In this document: positions 9,301 to 17,400 of the stretch, in pieces
Layout of the letters: the number at the start of each line of letters is the position of its first letter
How positions within the stretch are numbered: position 1 is the stretch's first letter
DNA from: Ramlibacter albus
GTDB lineage: Bacteria; Pseudomonadota; Gammaproteobacteria; Burkholderiales; Burkholderiaceae_C
Length of the DNA stretch: 64,000 nt
NCBI RefSeq assembly: GCF_014297445.1
Contig: NZ_JACORU010000001.1
Coordinates: 868,001-932,000, forward strand
Reading direction: 5' to 3'
Notes under the pieces: generated by a model
What the model saw: the letters and a program-made list of their open reading frames with translations, nothing else
The model's database searches: none
What the model was told of the DNA's origin: nothing
Translations under genes and position numbers: made by a program

Positions 9301-9914
9301 GCATAGCGGCTCATCGCGAAAGCGTGCAGCCCGAGGTCGAGGATCTCCTGCACGGTCGCCGGGAAGAACACCGGCAGGCCGCAGGCCTTGAAGATGTGGT
9401 CGCTCTGGTGCGCGGCCGTCGAGCTCTTCGCGACGTGGTCGTCACCGGCCACCGCGATCACGCCGCCCCAGGGCGTCGTGCCCGCCATGTTGGCGTGCTT
9501 GAACACGTCGGAGCAGCGGTCCACGCCCGGCCCCTTGCCGTACCAGATGCCGAACACGCCGTCGTGCTTGTTGCTGCCCGGCGGTGCGAAGCCCAGTTGC
9601 TGCGTGCCCCAGATGGCCGTGGCCGCGAGCTCCTCGTTCACGCCGGGCTGGAACACGATGTTCTGCGCCTGCAGGTACTTCTTGGCCTTCCACAGCGCCT
9701 GGTCGTAGCCGCCCAGCGGCGAGCCGCGGTAGCCGCTGATGAAGCCGGCGGTGTTCTTGCCTTGCAGCGCGTCGCGCTGGCGCTGCAGCATGGGCAGCTT
9801 CACGAGGGCTTGCACGCCGCTCATGAACGCGCGGCCATAGTCCAGCGAGTACTTGTCGTCGAGGGTGACCGTTTCGAGCGCCTTGCGGATGTGCTCGGGC
9901 AGGGGAGCGTTCAT
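6351..9914 (-). CDS. Indolepyruvate ferredoxin oxidoreductase, fused alpha-gamma type
   Basis: A 1187-residue cytosolic ThDP/iron-sulfur enzyme that oxidatively decarboxylates arylpyruvates (or branched 2-oxoacids) to acyl-CoA, reducing ferredoxin or an equivalent. An N-terminal pyrimidine-binding-like domain (about 20-400) carries 'FISGYRGSPLGGYDQALW'. A ThDP-binding domain (about 420-620) has 'CSGCPHNTST'. A Cys-rich segment ('CEGCGDC' near 666 and 'CNKDTSCLKGFCP' near 696) suits Fe-S clusters. A gamma domain (about 735-930) has 'GVGGTGVITIGQLL', followed by a C-terminal DUF6537-like region. The start at 9914 has AGGAGA at a good distance; the longer open frame beyond it is non-coding. It diverges from the RCC1-like lipoprotein gene. 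A nearby Lrp-type regulator might respond to amino acids, but this link is inference. Confidence 0.93.
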   Translation of the reverse strand: MNAPLPEHIRKALETVTLDDKYSLDYGRAFMSGVQALVKLPMLQRQRDALQGKNTAGFISGYRGSPLGGYDQALWKAKKYLQAQNIVFQPGVNEELAATAIWGTQQLGFAPPGSNKHDGVFGIWYGKGPGVDRCSDVFKHANMAGTTPWGGVIAVAGDDHVAKSSTAAHQSDHIFKACGLPVFFPATVQEILDLGLHAFAMSRYAGVWAGMKTIQEIVESSATASIDPERVEIKLPTDFVMPPGGVHIRWPDLALDQEARLFDTKWYAALAYIRANRLNHNVIEGPNDRFGIIASGKAYNDTRQALLDLGLDDDTCRRLGIRLHKVAVVWPLEAQITREFATGLREILVVEEKRQVIEYQLKEELYNWRPDVRPDVLGKFDEVAGDFSGGEWSQPNPTANTLLRANADLSPALIARAIARRLKKLGVDSDTAARIDTQLAILEAKERAMSVVEVKGDRQPWFCSGCPHNTSTVVPEGSRAMAGIGCHFMATWMDRATVGFTQMGGEGVPWVGMQPFSNEKHMFANLGDGTYFHSGLLAIRQSIAAGVNITYKVLYNDAVAMTGGQPVGERPEGHTPMQIAASLVAEGVNKLVMVTDQPEKYTLAKLPPGTEVFHRDELDKVQRMLREIPGVTAMIYDQTCATEKRRRRKRGTMEDPAVRVMINDLVCEGCGDCSAKSNCLSVEPLETEFGRKRTINQSTCNKDTSCLKGFCPSFVTVEGGQLKKKAKDKAVSPFELGELPEPRLPSTHDAYGIVVAGVGGTGVITIGQLLGMAAHMEGKGIVTQDAAGLAQKGGATWSHVLISDSQDAIRTTRVGMAGADLIIGCDPIVTAGKETVLRMREGRTHVALNAHGTPTAAFVKNSAWTNPSDACAGEIAKAVGDAGVAAFNAEAASTKLMGDSIYTNPMMLGFAWQKGWVPLARESLLRAIELNGVAVEANKAAFEWGRRAAHDWASVEKLLAPAQVIELKKRETLETIVARRVEFLTDYQSAAYADTYRDFVDRVRAAEAALGKTTLSEAVARNLFKLMAYKDEYEVARLHTETGFRERVAAQFEGDFKINYHLAPPLLARRNEKGELVKSKFGPATVMAFKVLAKLKGLRGTALDIFGRTEERRTERALIGEYRASVERLLAGLAAGNHALAVEIARIPEQVKGFGHVKERNLAAARTRWAELESQWAAGPTAGRQAA

Positions 9915-10115
9915 GCGGGGGAGTCTCCTGAATCGGCAGAGTGTAGGACCGCTCGGCAGATAAGTCTTTGCTTTGTTTGCCCGAATGGCGGCGGTTTGGG
10001 AAAGGTTCTTGCGCGTTTGGTCGAAGCGACGAAAGATAGCCCACAAATTACTGAAAGAGTTGCAATGCCGTGGCCGAGCAGTTACCGTGGCCGCGAAGAA
10101 CAACGGAGGTGGGGT
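9915..10115. other. Divergent intergenic region between IOR and lipoprotein genes
   Basis: A 201-bp spacer, more AT-rich than its flanks, that must hold divergent promoters. The forward strand shows TTGCGC at 10009-10014 and an A-rich AAAGAT at 10032-10037 (17-bp spacing), a weak promoter candidate. No inverted repeat strong enough to call an operator, no RNA gene and no small ORF with a convincing ribosome site were seen. Confidence 0.35.
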
Positions 10116-12935
10116 ATGGAGAAGTCCGGCGCGTTGCGGCTGGGGGCTGCGCTCGTTTCCGTCCTGCTGGTGTCGTGCGGTGGCGGAGCTTCGCCGCCCC
10201 CGGTTCGCCCGGCGCCGCTCGCGCAGGCACCCGCGCCGCAGTTGCAAGTGGCGGCCGCCGATGCGAGCACCACCGCGTTGCGTGCGTACCAGGCGTTCTA
10301 CAACGCCGCGCCCGGCTTCGGCGAGTACGCCACGCTGCTCGGCCAGGCCGGCGGCGGCAGCGCGGCACTTGCCACGCAGTTCGCGGCTGACTTCGCGAAC
10401 TACCCGGACACCACCTTCTCGACGATGGTGCTGGCCAACATGGGCGTCACCGCGCAATCGGTGAATCCGAACTCGTACAACATCCTCTATTCAGCCCTCG
10501 TCGCGTACTTCGGCGCCTATCCTTCGAGCGCGCGCGGCCAGATCGTCGCCAACCTCATCGGCATCCTCGTCGGGCTGGAATCCGACGTGACCTGGGGCTC
10601 CGCGGCGCGCGCTTTCAACACGCGGGTGACGAGCAACCGCACCTACTCGACGAACACCTCGAACACCTCGGCGAGCAGCTGCGCGGCGTCGGTGACCACC
10701 GGGTACGGCGCCGGCATCGAAAGCACCATCCCGAGCGCCGGCACCTGCGGGCGGTCCGCGTTCGCGGGGGCGCCGTCCCCGGGTGACCAGGGGGGCGACG
10801 GCAGCGGCGTGGGTGGCGTCGGCGGCGGGGCGGGCGTCGGCGGCGGCTTCGGCAAGGTGCTCGGCGGGCTGATGCAGGTGACCGACCTGTCCGACGGCAC
10901 CTTAATCGGCGAAGCGCTCACCGACAGCACGAACGGGCTCGTGACCGTGCGCACCTTCAACCGCACCGGTCCCTTCCTGCTCACGCTGCGCGGCCGCGCC
11001 GGCGCGCGCTACTTCGACGAAGGCCGCAACACGCTCGTCGATTTCCCGGCCGGCACGGTGATGCATGCGCTGGTGGACCGCTGGGACGAACACGTGGGCG
11101 TCTCGCCACTGACCGAAGCCGCTTTCCGCTACGCGCTCAACAACTACAAGCGCACGCCGTCGGCCATCCGCGCGGGGATCACGCCGTTGGCCGCCGACGG
11201 CGACCTGCGCGGCCTGACGGTGCAGCAGGTGCAGGCTGCGAACGAAGTGGTGCGCACCGCGGTGAACGTGCGCTACGTCGACAGCTACACGCTCGCGTCG
11301 GCGAAAGCGTTGCCGACACCGATCGACGCGAGCAGCAACGCGTCGACCGTGAAGAACAGCCGCTACGGCGTCTCGGCCATCGTCAACGGCGGCCTCGTCA
11401 AGAGCTCGCAGCGCTTCAACCCCTCGCTGGCCACGCCGGCGCTGTCGTTCGCCGAGGAGTTCGCGCGCGACCTCACCGACGGCCGCCTCGACGGCTACGC
11501 GCTCGACGGCACACCTGCGGCAACCACGCGCACCTATGCCGCGACTCGGTTGCCGGACTGGTCGCAGGCCGCCGCCGAGCAGCTGGCGGCCACCGTCGGC
11601 AGCGCGCTCGTGCCCACCGCGAAGTCGATCATCGACGTCGTGTACCGCATGGAGTACTACAACACGATCCCGCTCGTGGCCGACTCGAGCGTGAGCGACG
11701 CGCGCAACATCGTCATCGACACCGCCTTGCTGCTGGCCGACGGCACGGTGACGCTGTTCCGCACGACCAACGGCAGCACGATCACGCGCATCGACAACTT
11801 CGCGACCAACGTCAAGCGGCTGTTCCATTTCTCCACGCCCAACCTGCGCCAGACCGCGCTGCCGATCACCGCGGCGTCGGACCGCATCGCGCAGCAGGCG
11901 TACATGCTGAAGAACGACGGCACGGTGTGGGCGTGGGGGTCGGCCGTCTATTGCATCAGCAGCGTGTTCCTCAGCGGCACGGCCGCGGAGCAGTCGGCGC
12001 AGATCGCCGCGTCGCAGTTCCGGCTGCCGGGCAGCACGGGTGACAGCATCCCCTCGCCGATCCAGGTGCAGGGGCTTTCCAACATCACCGACATGGCGGT
12101 GGGCAAGTACAACGAGAACTGGATCGCACGCGACGCGAACGGCGACGTGTTCGTGTGGGGCCGCGACCAGTTCGGCGGTGCGGTCTACCGCCAGACGCCG
12201 GCGAGCGGCACCGGCCTGCTCCAGACGCGCGATTACATGCGCACGATCTTCGGCACGACGGTGACGACGCAGTCGCAGGCCAACCTGAACACCTACCGCG
12301 TGGTGCCGGCCTGCATCGCGCCGGTGCGGCAGGTGACGCCGCTGCCGAAGGCGGACTCGGTCGCCGCATCGGTGAACGCGCAGTTCGTGCTGACCACCGA
12401 CGGCCGCGTGTTCGGGTGGGGCTCGGGTTACGAAGCCGGATTCGGGTTCGCGGACGCGTCGACGTTCAACACCGACCAGGCGGTCTTCAACCTCAACCAG
12501 CAGTTCACGGCGCGCAACCTCAACCTCCCGGGCGTGGTGCGCCAGTTGAACAGCGTCAAGGCGTCCGGCGCGGCCGCCGACACGATCTACGCGGCGACGC
12601 TGACCGACGAGGTCTACGTGTGGGGTGGGTCGACGGCTGCGGGAACTTCGCCCCGCACGTATTCGCAGGCCTTCGGCCGCGCGGCGCCGCTGTACCGCGA
12701 CATCGGCGCGGACATCGCCACCGGCTCGAACATCCTGCTGCGCGACACCGGCATCATCGACTTCGGCAACCCGGGCGGCGGCACGACCTTCATTTTCGTG
12801 CCGTCGCTCATCCGCGTGCTCAAGCCGGTGGCCGACCGCACCTGGCTGTTCGCGAAGGACGGGCGCATCTACGAGATGGATGCGAGCCGCGCGCCGGTGG
12901 ACATCACGCCGGGCCTGCGCGCGGGGAGCAAGTGA
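10116..12935 (+). CDS. Secreted lipoprotein with RCC1-like beta-propeller repeats
   Basis: A 939-residue protein with a lipoprotein signal peptide (lipobox LVSC, Cys21). An N-terminal helical region of ~200 residues begins with 'AYQAFYNAAPGFGEYA' (a DUF4214-like pattern is possible but unproven). A Gly-rich linker spans ~223-250, followed by a central domain of unknown fold. From about residue 538 there are spaced repeats of the form 'DGTVWAWG', 'NGDVFVWG', 'DGRVFGWG', 'DEVYVWG' and 'DGRIYEM' (near 541, 601, 673, 761, 829 and 914), the pattern of RCC1/regulator-of-chromosome-condensation propeller blades. The start is fixed by GGAGGT 5 bp before the ATG. It probably sits at the outer membrane or cell surface; substrate and role are unknown. 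It is not obviously linked to either neighbour. Confidence 0.8.
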   Translation: MEKSGALRLGAALVSVLLVSCGGGASPPPVRPAPLAQAPAPQLQVAAADASTTALRAYQAFYNAAPGFGEYATLLGQAGGGSAALATQFAADFANYPDTTFSTMVLANMGVTAQSVNPNSYNILYSALVAYFGAYPSSARGQIVANLIGILVGLESDVTWGSAARAFNTRVTSNRTYSTNTSNTSASSCAASVTTGYGAGIESTIPSAGTCGRSAFAGAPSPGDQGGDGSGVGGVGGGAGVGGGFGKVLGGLMQVTDLSDGTLIGEALTDSTNGLVTVRTFNRTGPFLLTLRGRAGARYFDEGRNTLVDFPAGTVMHALVDRWDEHVGVSPLTEAAFRYALNNYKRTPSAIRAGITPLAADGDLRGLTVQQVQAANEVVRTAVNVRYVDSYTLASAKALPTPIDASSNASTVKNSRYGVSAIVNGGLVKSSQRFNPSLATPALSFAEEFARDLTDGRLDGYALDGTPAATTRTYAATRLPDWSQAAAEQLAATVGSALVPTAKSIIDVVYRMEYYNTIPLVADSSVSDARNIVIDTALLLADGTVTLFRTTNGSTITRIDNFATNVKRLFHFSTPNLRQTALPITAASDRIAQQAYMLKNDGTVWAWGSAVYCISSVFLSGTAAEQSAQIAASQFRLPGSTGDSIPSPIQVQGLSNITDMAVGKYNENWIARDANGDVFVWGRDQFGGAVYRQTPASGTGLLQTRDYMRTIFGTTVTTQSQANLNTYRVVPACIAPVRQVTPLPKADSVAASVNAQFVLTTDGRVFGWGSGYEAGFGFADASTFNTDQAVFNLNQQFTARNLNLPGVVRQLNSVKASGAAADTIYAATLTDEVYVWGGSTAAGTSPRTYSQAFGRAAPLYRDIGADIATGSNILLRDTGIIDFGNPGGGTTFIFVPSLIRVLKPVADRTWLFAKDGRIYEMDASRAPVDITPGLRAGSK

Positions 12936-12951
12936 GACACTACGAGGACCC

Positions 12952-13455
12952 ATGGACCTCGACAAATTCGACATCGCGATCCTCAAGGAGCTGCAGGCCG
13001 ACGCGCGCCTCACGAACGCGGAGCTCGCGCAGCGCGTGGGCCTGTCGGCGGCGCCCTGCTGGCGGCGCGTGCGGGCGCTGGAGGAGTCGGGCTACATCAA
13101 GGGCTACCGCGCCGAAATCGACCGGCACAAGATCGGCCTGGGCGTGCTGGCGTTCGTGCGGCTGGACGCCGACAAGAACACCGGCGAGCGCACGCGGGAG
13201 ATGGAGGAAGCGATCCGCAAGATCCCGGAGATCGTGTCGTGCCACTACATCAGCGGCGCGGGCACCTTCGAGCTGCAGGTGGTCGCCCGCGACCTCGAAG
13301 CTTTCTCGGTGCTCGCGCGCAAGGTGCTGATCAACCTGCCGAACGTGAAGGACCTGCACACGAGCTTTTCGCTCGGCGAGGTCAAGGCGAGCAGCGAGCT
13401 GCCGCTGGCGCACCTTTCCAAGTCCGTCAGCGCGGCCAGAGCACCCAAAGCCTGA
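12952..13455 (+). CDS. Lrp/AsnC family transcriptional regulator
   Basis: A 167-residue DNA-binding regulator. The N-terminal winged helix-turn-helix spans about 4-62 ('LDKFDIAILKELQADAR', 'NAELAQRVGLSAAPCWRRV'). A C-terminal RAM (ligand-binding and oligomerisation) domain spans about 70-145. Length and order are typical of Lrp-like proteins, which sense amino acids. It follows the lipoprotein gene by 16 bp on the same strand, and its 3' end overlaps the converging mltA 3' end by 29 bp. The nearby indolepyruvate ferredoxin oxidoreductase, an amino-acid catabolism enzyme, is a plausible target, but the sequence does not prove it. Confidence 0.92.
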   Translation: MDLDKFDIAILKELQADARLTNAELAQRVGLSAAPCWRRVRALEESGYIKGYRAEIDRHKIGLGVLAFVRLDADKNTGERTREMEEAIRKIPEIVSCHYISGAGTFELQVVARDLEAFSVLARKVLINLPNVKDLHTSFSLGEVKASSELPLAHLSKSVSAARAPKA

Positions 13456-14563
13456 GCGGCTGCTTCAGGCGCCCCGCGACTTCGCCCGCCTCGTTGCCCG
13501 AACCCACGAAGTAGTCCGCCCGCACGGCGCCGGTGATCGCACTGCCGGTGTCCTGCGCCATCACGAGCCGCTGCAGGTTCACCAGCGGGCCCGGCGAAGC
13601 GAGCCACACGGGCGCACCGTAGGGAATGCTGTCCTTGTCGACCGCGATGGAACGGCCCGCCGTCAGCGGCACGCCCTGCGCGCCGCGCGGGCCGGCGGAG
13701 GCATCGCCCTCCGGCAGCGGCTCCTCGCGGAAGAACACGTAGCGCGGGTTGCTCCACAGCATCTCGTTCACGCGCTGCGGGTTCTGCTGCGCCCACGCCT
13801 TGATGCCGGGCCAGGACGCATCGCGGATCGCGCCCTGCTGCAGCAGCCAGCCACCGACGCTGCGATAGGGCTGCTCGTTGCTGCCCGCGAAGGCAACCCG
13901 CACGAGGCGCTGGCGGCCGTCGGGCTCGGCGATGCGCAGCTTGCCGGAGCCCTGGATGTGCAGGCCCAGCGTGTCGATCGGGTCGGCAAGGTAAGCGATC
14001 TCGCGGCCGCGCAAGGCGGCGCGCGCTTCGGGCAAGGTGTCGATCTCCTGCCGCGTGTACCAGGGCCGGCGCGACGCGAGCCCTGCGGGAACGCCGTACA
14101 AAGGCACGCTGCTCGTCGCCGTGGGCTGCCGCGTCGCGTCGAGCAGCGGCTCGTAGTAGCCGGTGAGCAGGCCTTCATTCGGGCCGGAAAGCGGCTCCAC
14201 GCGATACGGCTGCAGCCGGCGCGTCATCCACGCGCGCTGTTCCTGCGCGGAAGCGATGGACAGGCGCCGCACGTCCGCGCACAGCGCGCCGATGGTGGGC
14301 ATCGGCCGTTCGCAGCTGCGCAGCCATGCATTCCACGCCTCGTGCAAGGGGTCGTCGTTGAAGCCGGGCAGCTCGGCCCAGCGTACGGGCACCCACCGGC
14401 TCTTGCCGAAGGTGATGGGGGCGGGCAGCGGCACCTCGTTGTCGACAACGGGCGCTGACGGAGCGGGCGCTGGCGCGGCGACCGGCGGCAACGGCGGCAG
14501 CGGCGTCGTGCCGCACGCCGCCAGCATTGCTACGATCGCGGCCAACCCAAGGAAACGCTGCAT
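13427..14563 (-). CDS. mltA: Membrane-bound lytic murein transglycosylase A
   Basis: A 378-residue outer-membrane lipoprotein that cleaves the beta-1,4 MurNAc-GlcNAc bond of peptidoglycan to give 1,6-anhydro-MurNAc ends. The signal peptide ends at the lipobox LAAC (Cys17), followed by a Pro/Ala-rich linker. The MltA domain carries 'LTGYYEPLLDATR' near 125-137. The C-terminal 3D domain carries 'AQDTGSAITGAVRADYF' near 340-356; its Asp residues fit the catalytic position of the family. The start at 14563 gives a proper lipoprotein signal; a longer frame adds 28 residues with no signal-peptide character. The start codon overlaps, on the opposite strand, the ATG of a 40-residue membrane ORF. Confidence 0.93.
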   Translation of the reverse strand: MQRFLGLAAIVAMLAACGTTPLPPLPPVAAPAPAPSAPVVDNEVPLPAPITFGKSRWVPVRWAELPGFNDDPLHEAWNAWLRSCERPMPTIGALCADVRRLSIASAQEQRAWMTRRLQPYRVEPLSGPNEGLLTGYYEPLLDATRQPTATSSVPLYGVPAGLASRRPWYTRQEIDTLPEARAALRGREIAYLADPIDTLGLHIQGSGKLRIAEPDGRQRLVRVAFAGSNEQPYRSVGGWLLQQGAIRDASWPGIKAWAQQNPQRVNEMLWSNPRYVFFREEPLPEGDASAGPRGAQGVPLTAGRSIAVDKDSIPYGAPVWLASPGPLVNLQRLVMAQDTGSAITGAVRADYFVGSGNEAGEVAGRLKQPLRLWVLWPR

Positions 14564-14684
14564 GCTGCTGATTCTGCTCGAAGCCCTGCTGGCGCTGGTG
14601 CTGCTGGTGGGCATCGTCTGGTGGACGATGTTCTCGGGGCGGCCCAAGGGCGAGTTGCCGCAGGAGAAGAAGAAGGACGACTAG
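14562..14684 (+). CDS. Small single-pass membrane protein, 40 residues
   Basis: A short ORF with a hydrophobic N-terminal helix (residues 2-23, Leu/Ala/Val-rich, ending 'GIVWWTMFSG') and a charged tail (EKKKDD). It has a good ribosome site, AAGGAAA at 14549-14555, 6 bp before the ATG. It fills exactly the space between mltA and the response-regulator gene. Its ATG overlaps the mltA start codon within CATG, and its TAG overlaps the regulator's stop codon within CTAG. I cannot assign a function. The ribosome site, membrane helix and length favour a real small protein. It is too short for standard gene callers and could be missed. Confidence 0.6.
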   Translation: MLLILLEALLALVLLVGIVWWTMFSGRPKGELPQEKKKDD

Positions 14685-15307
14685 TTCGCCCTCAGCATGT
14701 TCGCGAGCTCGACCGCCGACTTCACATCCATCTTGTCGAACACGCGGGCGCGGTGCACCTCTACCGTCCGCACGCTGATGGCCAGCTGGTCCGCGATGAG
14801 CTTGTTGGGCAGGCCCTTGGCCACGAGCTCCATCACGTCGCGCTCCCGGTCCGTAAGGTCGGCCAGGCGCGTGGCGAGCTTCTGCTTTTCCCCACGGGCC
14901 GCGAGCACCGATGAGGACTTCGCCAGCGCCTGCTCGATGCGGTCGACCAGCGCGTTGTCGGAAAACGGCTTCTCGCAGAAGTCGAACGCGCCGCGCTTGA
15001 CCATGTCCACGGCCGTGGGCACGTCGGCGTGGCCGGTGAGGAACAGCACCGGCATCGCTTCGGCGAGGCCACGCTCCACGACCTTGTCGAACAGGGCCAG
15101 GCCGCTCATGCCCGGCATGCGCACGTCCAGCAGCAGGCAGCAGGGCTGCGTGGGCGTGAAGCCGCGCTGCAGCATCGCCTCGAACTCCTCGGCGCCGCTG
15201 TAGCTTTCGGAGAGCAGGTGGCGCGAGCGCAGCAGCCAGGCCAGCGCCTCGCGGACGCTGTCGTCGTCGTCGACGATGAAAACGGTGGCATTCGGGGCGG
15301 GTTGCAT
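14681..15307 (-). CDS. FixJ/NarL-type response regulator
   Basis: A 208-residue two-component regulator. The receiver domain (about 8-120) has the acidic pocket 'IVDDDDS', phospho-acceptor Asp61 in 'LLLDVRMPGMSG', and 'FCEKPF' with the conserved Lys. A LuxR-type helix-turn-helix (about 145-200) has 'LTDRERDVMELVAKG' and 'KLIADQLAISVRTVEVHRA'. The architecture matches FixJ/TodT-like regulators. Its ATG overlaps the histidine kinase stop by one base (TGATG), so the two form a cognate pair. It is the last gene of the YhdP-Nit-kinase-regulator operon. Confidence 0.93.
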   Translation of the reverse strand: MQPAPNATVFIVDDDDSVREALAWLLRSRHLLSESYSGAEEFEAMLQRGFTPTQPCCLLLDVRMPGMSGLALFDKVVERGLAEAMPVLFLTGHADVPTAVDMVKRGAFDFCEKPFSDNALVDRIEQALAKSSSVLAARGEKQKLATRLADLTDRERDVMELVAKGLPNKLIADQLAISVRTVEVHRARVFDKMDVKSAVELANMLRAN

Positions 15308-17400
15308 CAGGCGCTTGCGGTGGCTGTATTCGTGTCCTGTGACGCGGCTTCGACGGGCTCGGCAGGCAATGTGAACCGGAAAATCGTACCTTGCGGACGG
15401 TTGGGCTCGAATGCGAGGAATCCCCCATGCTGCTCCACGACCGTGCGGCAAAGCGACAGGCCCAGGCCCATGCCTTCCTCTTTCGTCGTGAAAAAGGGCG
15501 TGAACAGCTGCTGCTGCACTTCCTCCGGGATGCCGGGGCCCACGTCCGCCACGGAAAACTCCAGCCAGTGCTTGCGTTGCTCCCCGCCTTCCTCGCTGCG
15601 GCCGATGGTGCGCACCGAGATGTGCAGCGCGGGCGCGGCGACGCGCGCCTCGTCCATCGCCTGCATCGCGTTGCGCGCGAGGTTCAGCAGCACCTGCTCC
15701 ACCATCGTGCGGTCGCACAGCACCGCGGGCAGCGGCTCGTGCAACTGCGTGGTCACCTGCACGCCCAGCTTGCGGGCCTGCAGGTTGACCAGCGGCAGGA
15801 TGGCGTCGAGCAGCGCATGCGGCGCCACCGGCTCGCGCTGGTTGTCGCGGCGGCGCACGAAGTCGTGCACGCTCTTGATGACGCGGCCGGCGCGTTCGGC
15901 CTGCTCCGCAATGCGGCGCATGGCCACCTCGATGTCGCCGGGAAAATTGGAATCTGACCCCGATTTCAGGAGGTTCATCGAGCCGGTGGCATAGCTGCTG
16001 ATGGCGGCCAGCGGCTGGTTGAGTTCGTGGCTGAGGAGCGAGGCCATTTCGCCGACGGTGGCCAGGCGCGCGGTGGCTTGCAGACGCTCCTGGCTGGCGC
16101 GCGAGAGCTCCTCGACGCGGCGCTGCTCGCTGATGTCGAGGACGGCGCTCATCCAGCCGGTCTGCATGCCGTGCGCGGCGATCAGGGGCGCCTCGATGAT
16201 CAGCACCGGGAAGCGCGTGCCGTCCTTGCGCATGAACAGCGACTCGAAGCCCTCGCGCGGCGGCCCGTAGCGGCCCGCCAGGCGCAGCTCCTGCCGCTTG
16301 TGGTATTCGCTGGCGAGCTCGGGCGGCCAGTAGGGCGAAGGCGCGCCCTTGCCGAGCAGTTCGTCGGCGGTGAAGCCCACCATCTGGCAGAACGCCGGGT
16401 TCACGTAGGTCGTGCGGCCCTGCAGGTCGCGCGCGCGCAGGCCGGTGACGAGCGAGTCCTCCATGGCCTTGCGGAACGCAAGCGCGTCGGCCAGGTCCTG
16501 CTCCACGCGGATGCGCCGGCGCATGTCGTGGCCCAGCATCACGAGCACGGCGACGAGCGCGATCGACATCGCGGTGACCAGCGCCGTGAGCACGTTCGGG
16601 AACAGGTCCGGCGCGGCGCGCCAGGCGTCCATGCGCAGCACCATCGTGTTGCCGGGCAGGTCCAGCAGCTGCTGCGACGTGAAGACGCGGCTGCCGCGCT
16701 TGGTGGCGCCGTGCGTGGCCAGGCGCGTGCCATCCGCCTCGGTGAACGCGATCTCCTGCGAGCGCGTGAGGTTGGGCCCGACGAGGTTGGTGAGGATCTC
16801 GCCGAGCGAATAGGTCGCCACGACGTATCCGGTGAGCACGCCGGCCGTGACCTGCGGCAGGCACACCTCCATCAGCTCGAGGCCAAGGCCGTCCATCTGC
16901 GGCACGTAGTAGCTGCGCGCGTAGGCGGGGCCGGTGAGCCGCCGCGCGGCGGTGCAGGCCTGCAGCACGTCGTTGTGCGAATTGGCGCGGCCCAGGCGGG
17001 CAAAGACGGGCGAGCGGAACGGCGTGTCCACGGCCGCGACCGTGCCGAGGTTGGAGTCGCGCCACTCGATGCGCACCCACTCGCGGTGCTCGCGCAGCAG
17101 GCGCGCCGCATCGGCCGTCCAGCTCTCGCGGGTGAACTGGCCCGAGTGCAGGGCCTGCAAGGTCTGCACGTTGCGCGTGAGCGCGGAGCGGATGTCGGAG
17201 AGGGCTTCGGTGGTGTCGCGCTCGACGTGCGCCTGCGCCTGGCTCGCCTCGTAGCGGCCCGCCAGCCACACCAGCGTGGCGAGCAGCGAGATCACAAGGC
17301 CGGCCAGCAGGCCCCACAGCGTCCAGCGCATGGGCGTGCCGAGCCGCCGCGCAGGAGACGCGCGCCGCGGTTCCTGCACGTCTGGTGAGGTCACGCTCAT
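15307..17400 (-). CDS. Membrane sensor histidine kinase with PAS domain
   Basis: A 697-residue inner-membrane kinase. Membrane helix 1 (about 26-48) precedes a periplasmic sensor region of ~215 residues, then helix 2 (about 268-292). A cytosolic PAS domain (about 315-425) has 'YVNPAFCQMVGF'. The HisKA domain carries the phospho-acceptor His in 'LSHELNQPLAAISSY' (near 455), and the HATPase domain has 'DVGPGIPEE' (near 618) and 'GMGLGLSLCRTVVEQHGG' (near 643). The H-box with Asn-Gln-Pro-Leu places it in the FixL/DctB-like group. Its ATG overlaps the Nit-amidase stop (ATGA). The signal sensed is unknown; coupling to YhdP and an amidase hints at envelope or nitrogen-related cues, but this is inference. 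Confidence 0.92.
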   Translation of the reverse strand: MSVTSPDVQEPRRASPARRLGTPMRWTLWGLLAGLVISLLATLVWLAGRYEASQAQAHVERDTTEALSDIRSALTRNVQTLQALHSGQFTRESWTADAARLLREHREWVRIEWRDSNLGTVAAVDTPFRSPVFARLGRANSHNDVLQACTAARRLTGPAYARSYYVPQMDGLGLELMEVCLPQVTAGVLTGYVVATYSLGEILTNLVGPNLTRSQEIAFTEADGTRLATHGATKRGSRVFTSQQLLDLPGNTMVLRMDAWRAAPDLFPNVLTALVTAMSIALVAVLVMLGHDMRRRIRVEQDLADALAFRKAMEDSLVTGLRARDLQGRTTYVNPAFCQMVGFTADELLGKGAPSPYWPPELASEYHKRQELRLAGRYGPPREGFESLFMRKDGTRFPVLIIEAPLIAAHGMQTGWMSAVLDISEQRRVEELSRASQERLQATARLATVGEMASLLSHELNQPLAAISSYATGSMNLLKSGSDSNFPGDIEVAMRRIAEQAERAGRVIKSVHDFVRRRDNQREPVAPHALLDAILPLVNLQARKLGVQVTTQLHEPLPAVLCDRTMVEQVLLNLARNAMQAMDEARVAAPALHISVRTIGRSEEGGEQRKHWLEFSVADVGPGIPEEVQQQLFTPFFTTKEEGMGLGLSLCRTVVEQHGGFLAFEPNRPQGTIFRFTLPAEPVEAASQDTNTATASA

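Noticed and set aside
9915-10457. N-terminal extension of the indolepyruvate ferredoxin oxidoreductase
   Set aside because: The extension overlaps the divergent lipoprotein gene, is low-complexity, and the internal ATG at 9914 has a good AGGAGA site and matches the family's N-terminus.
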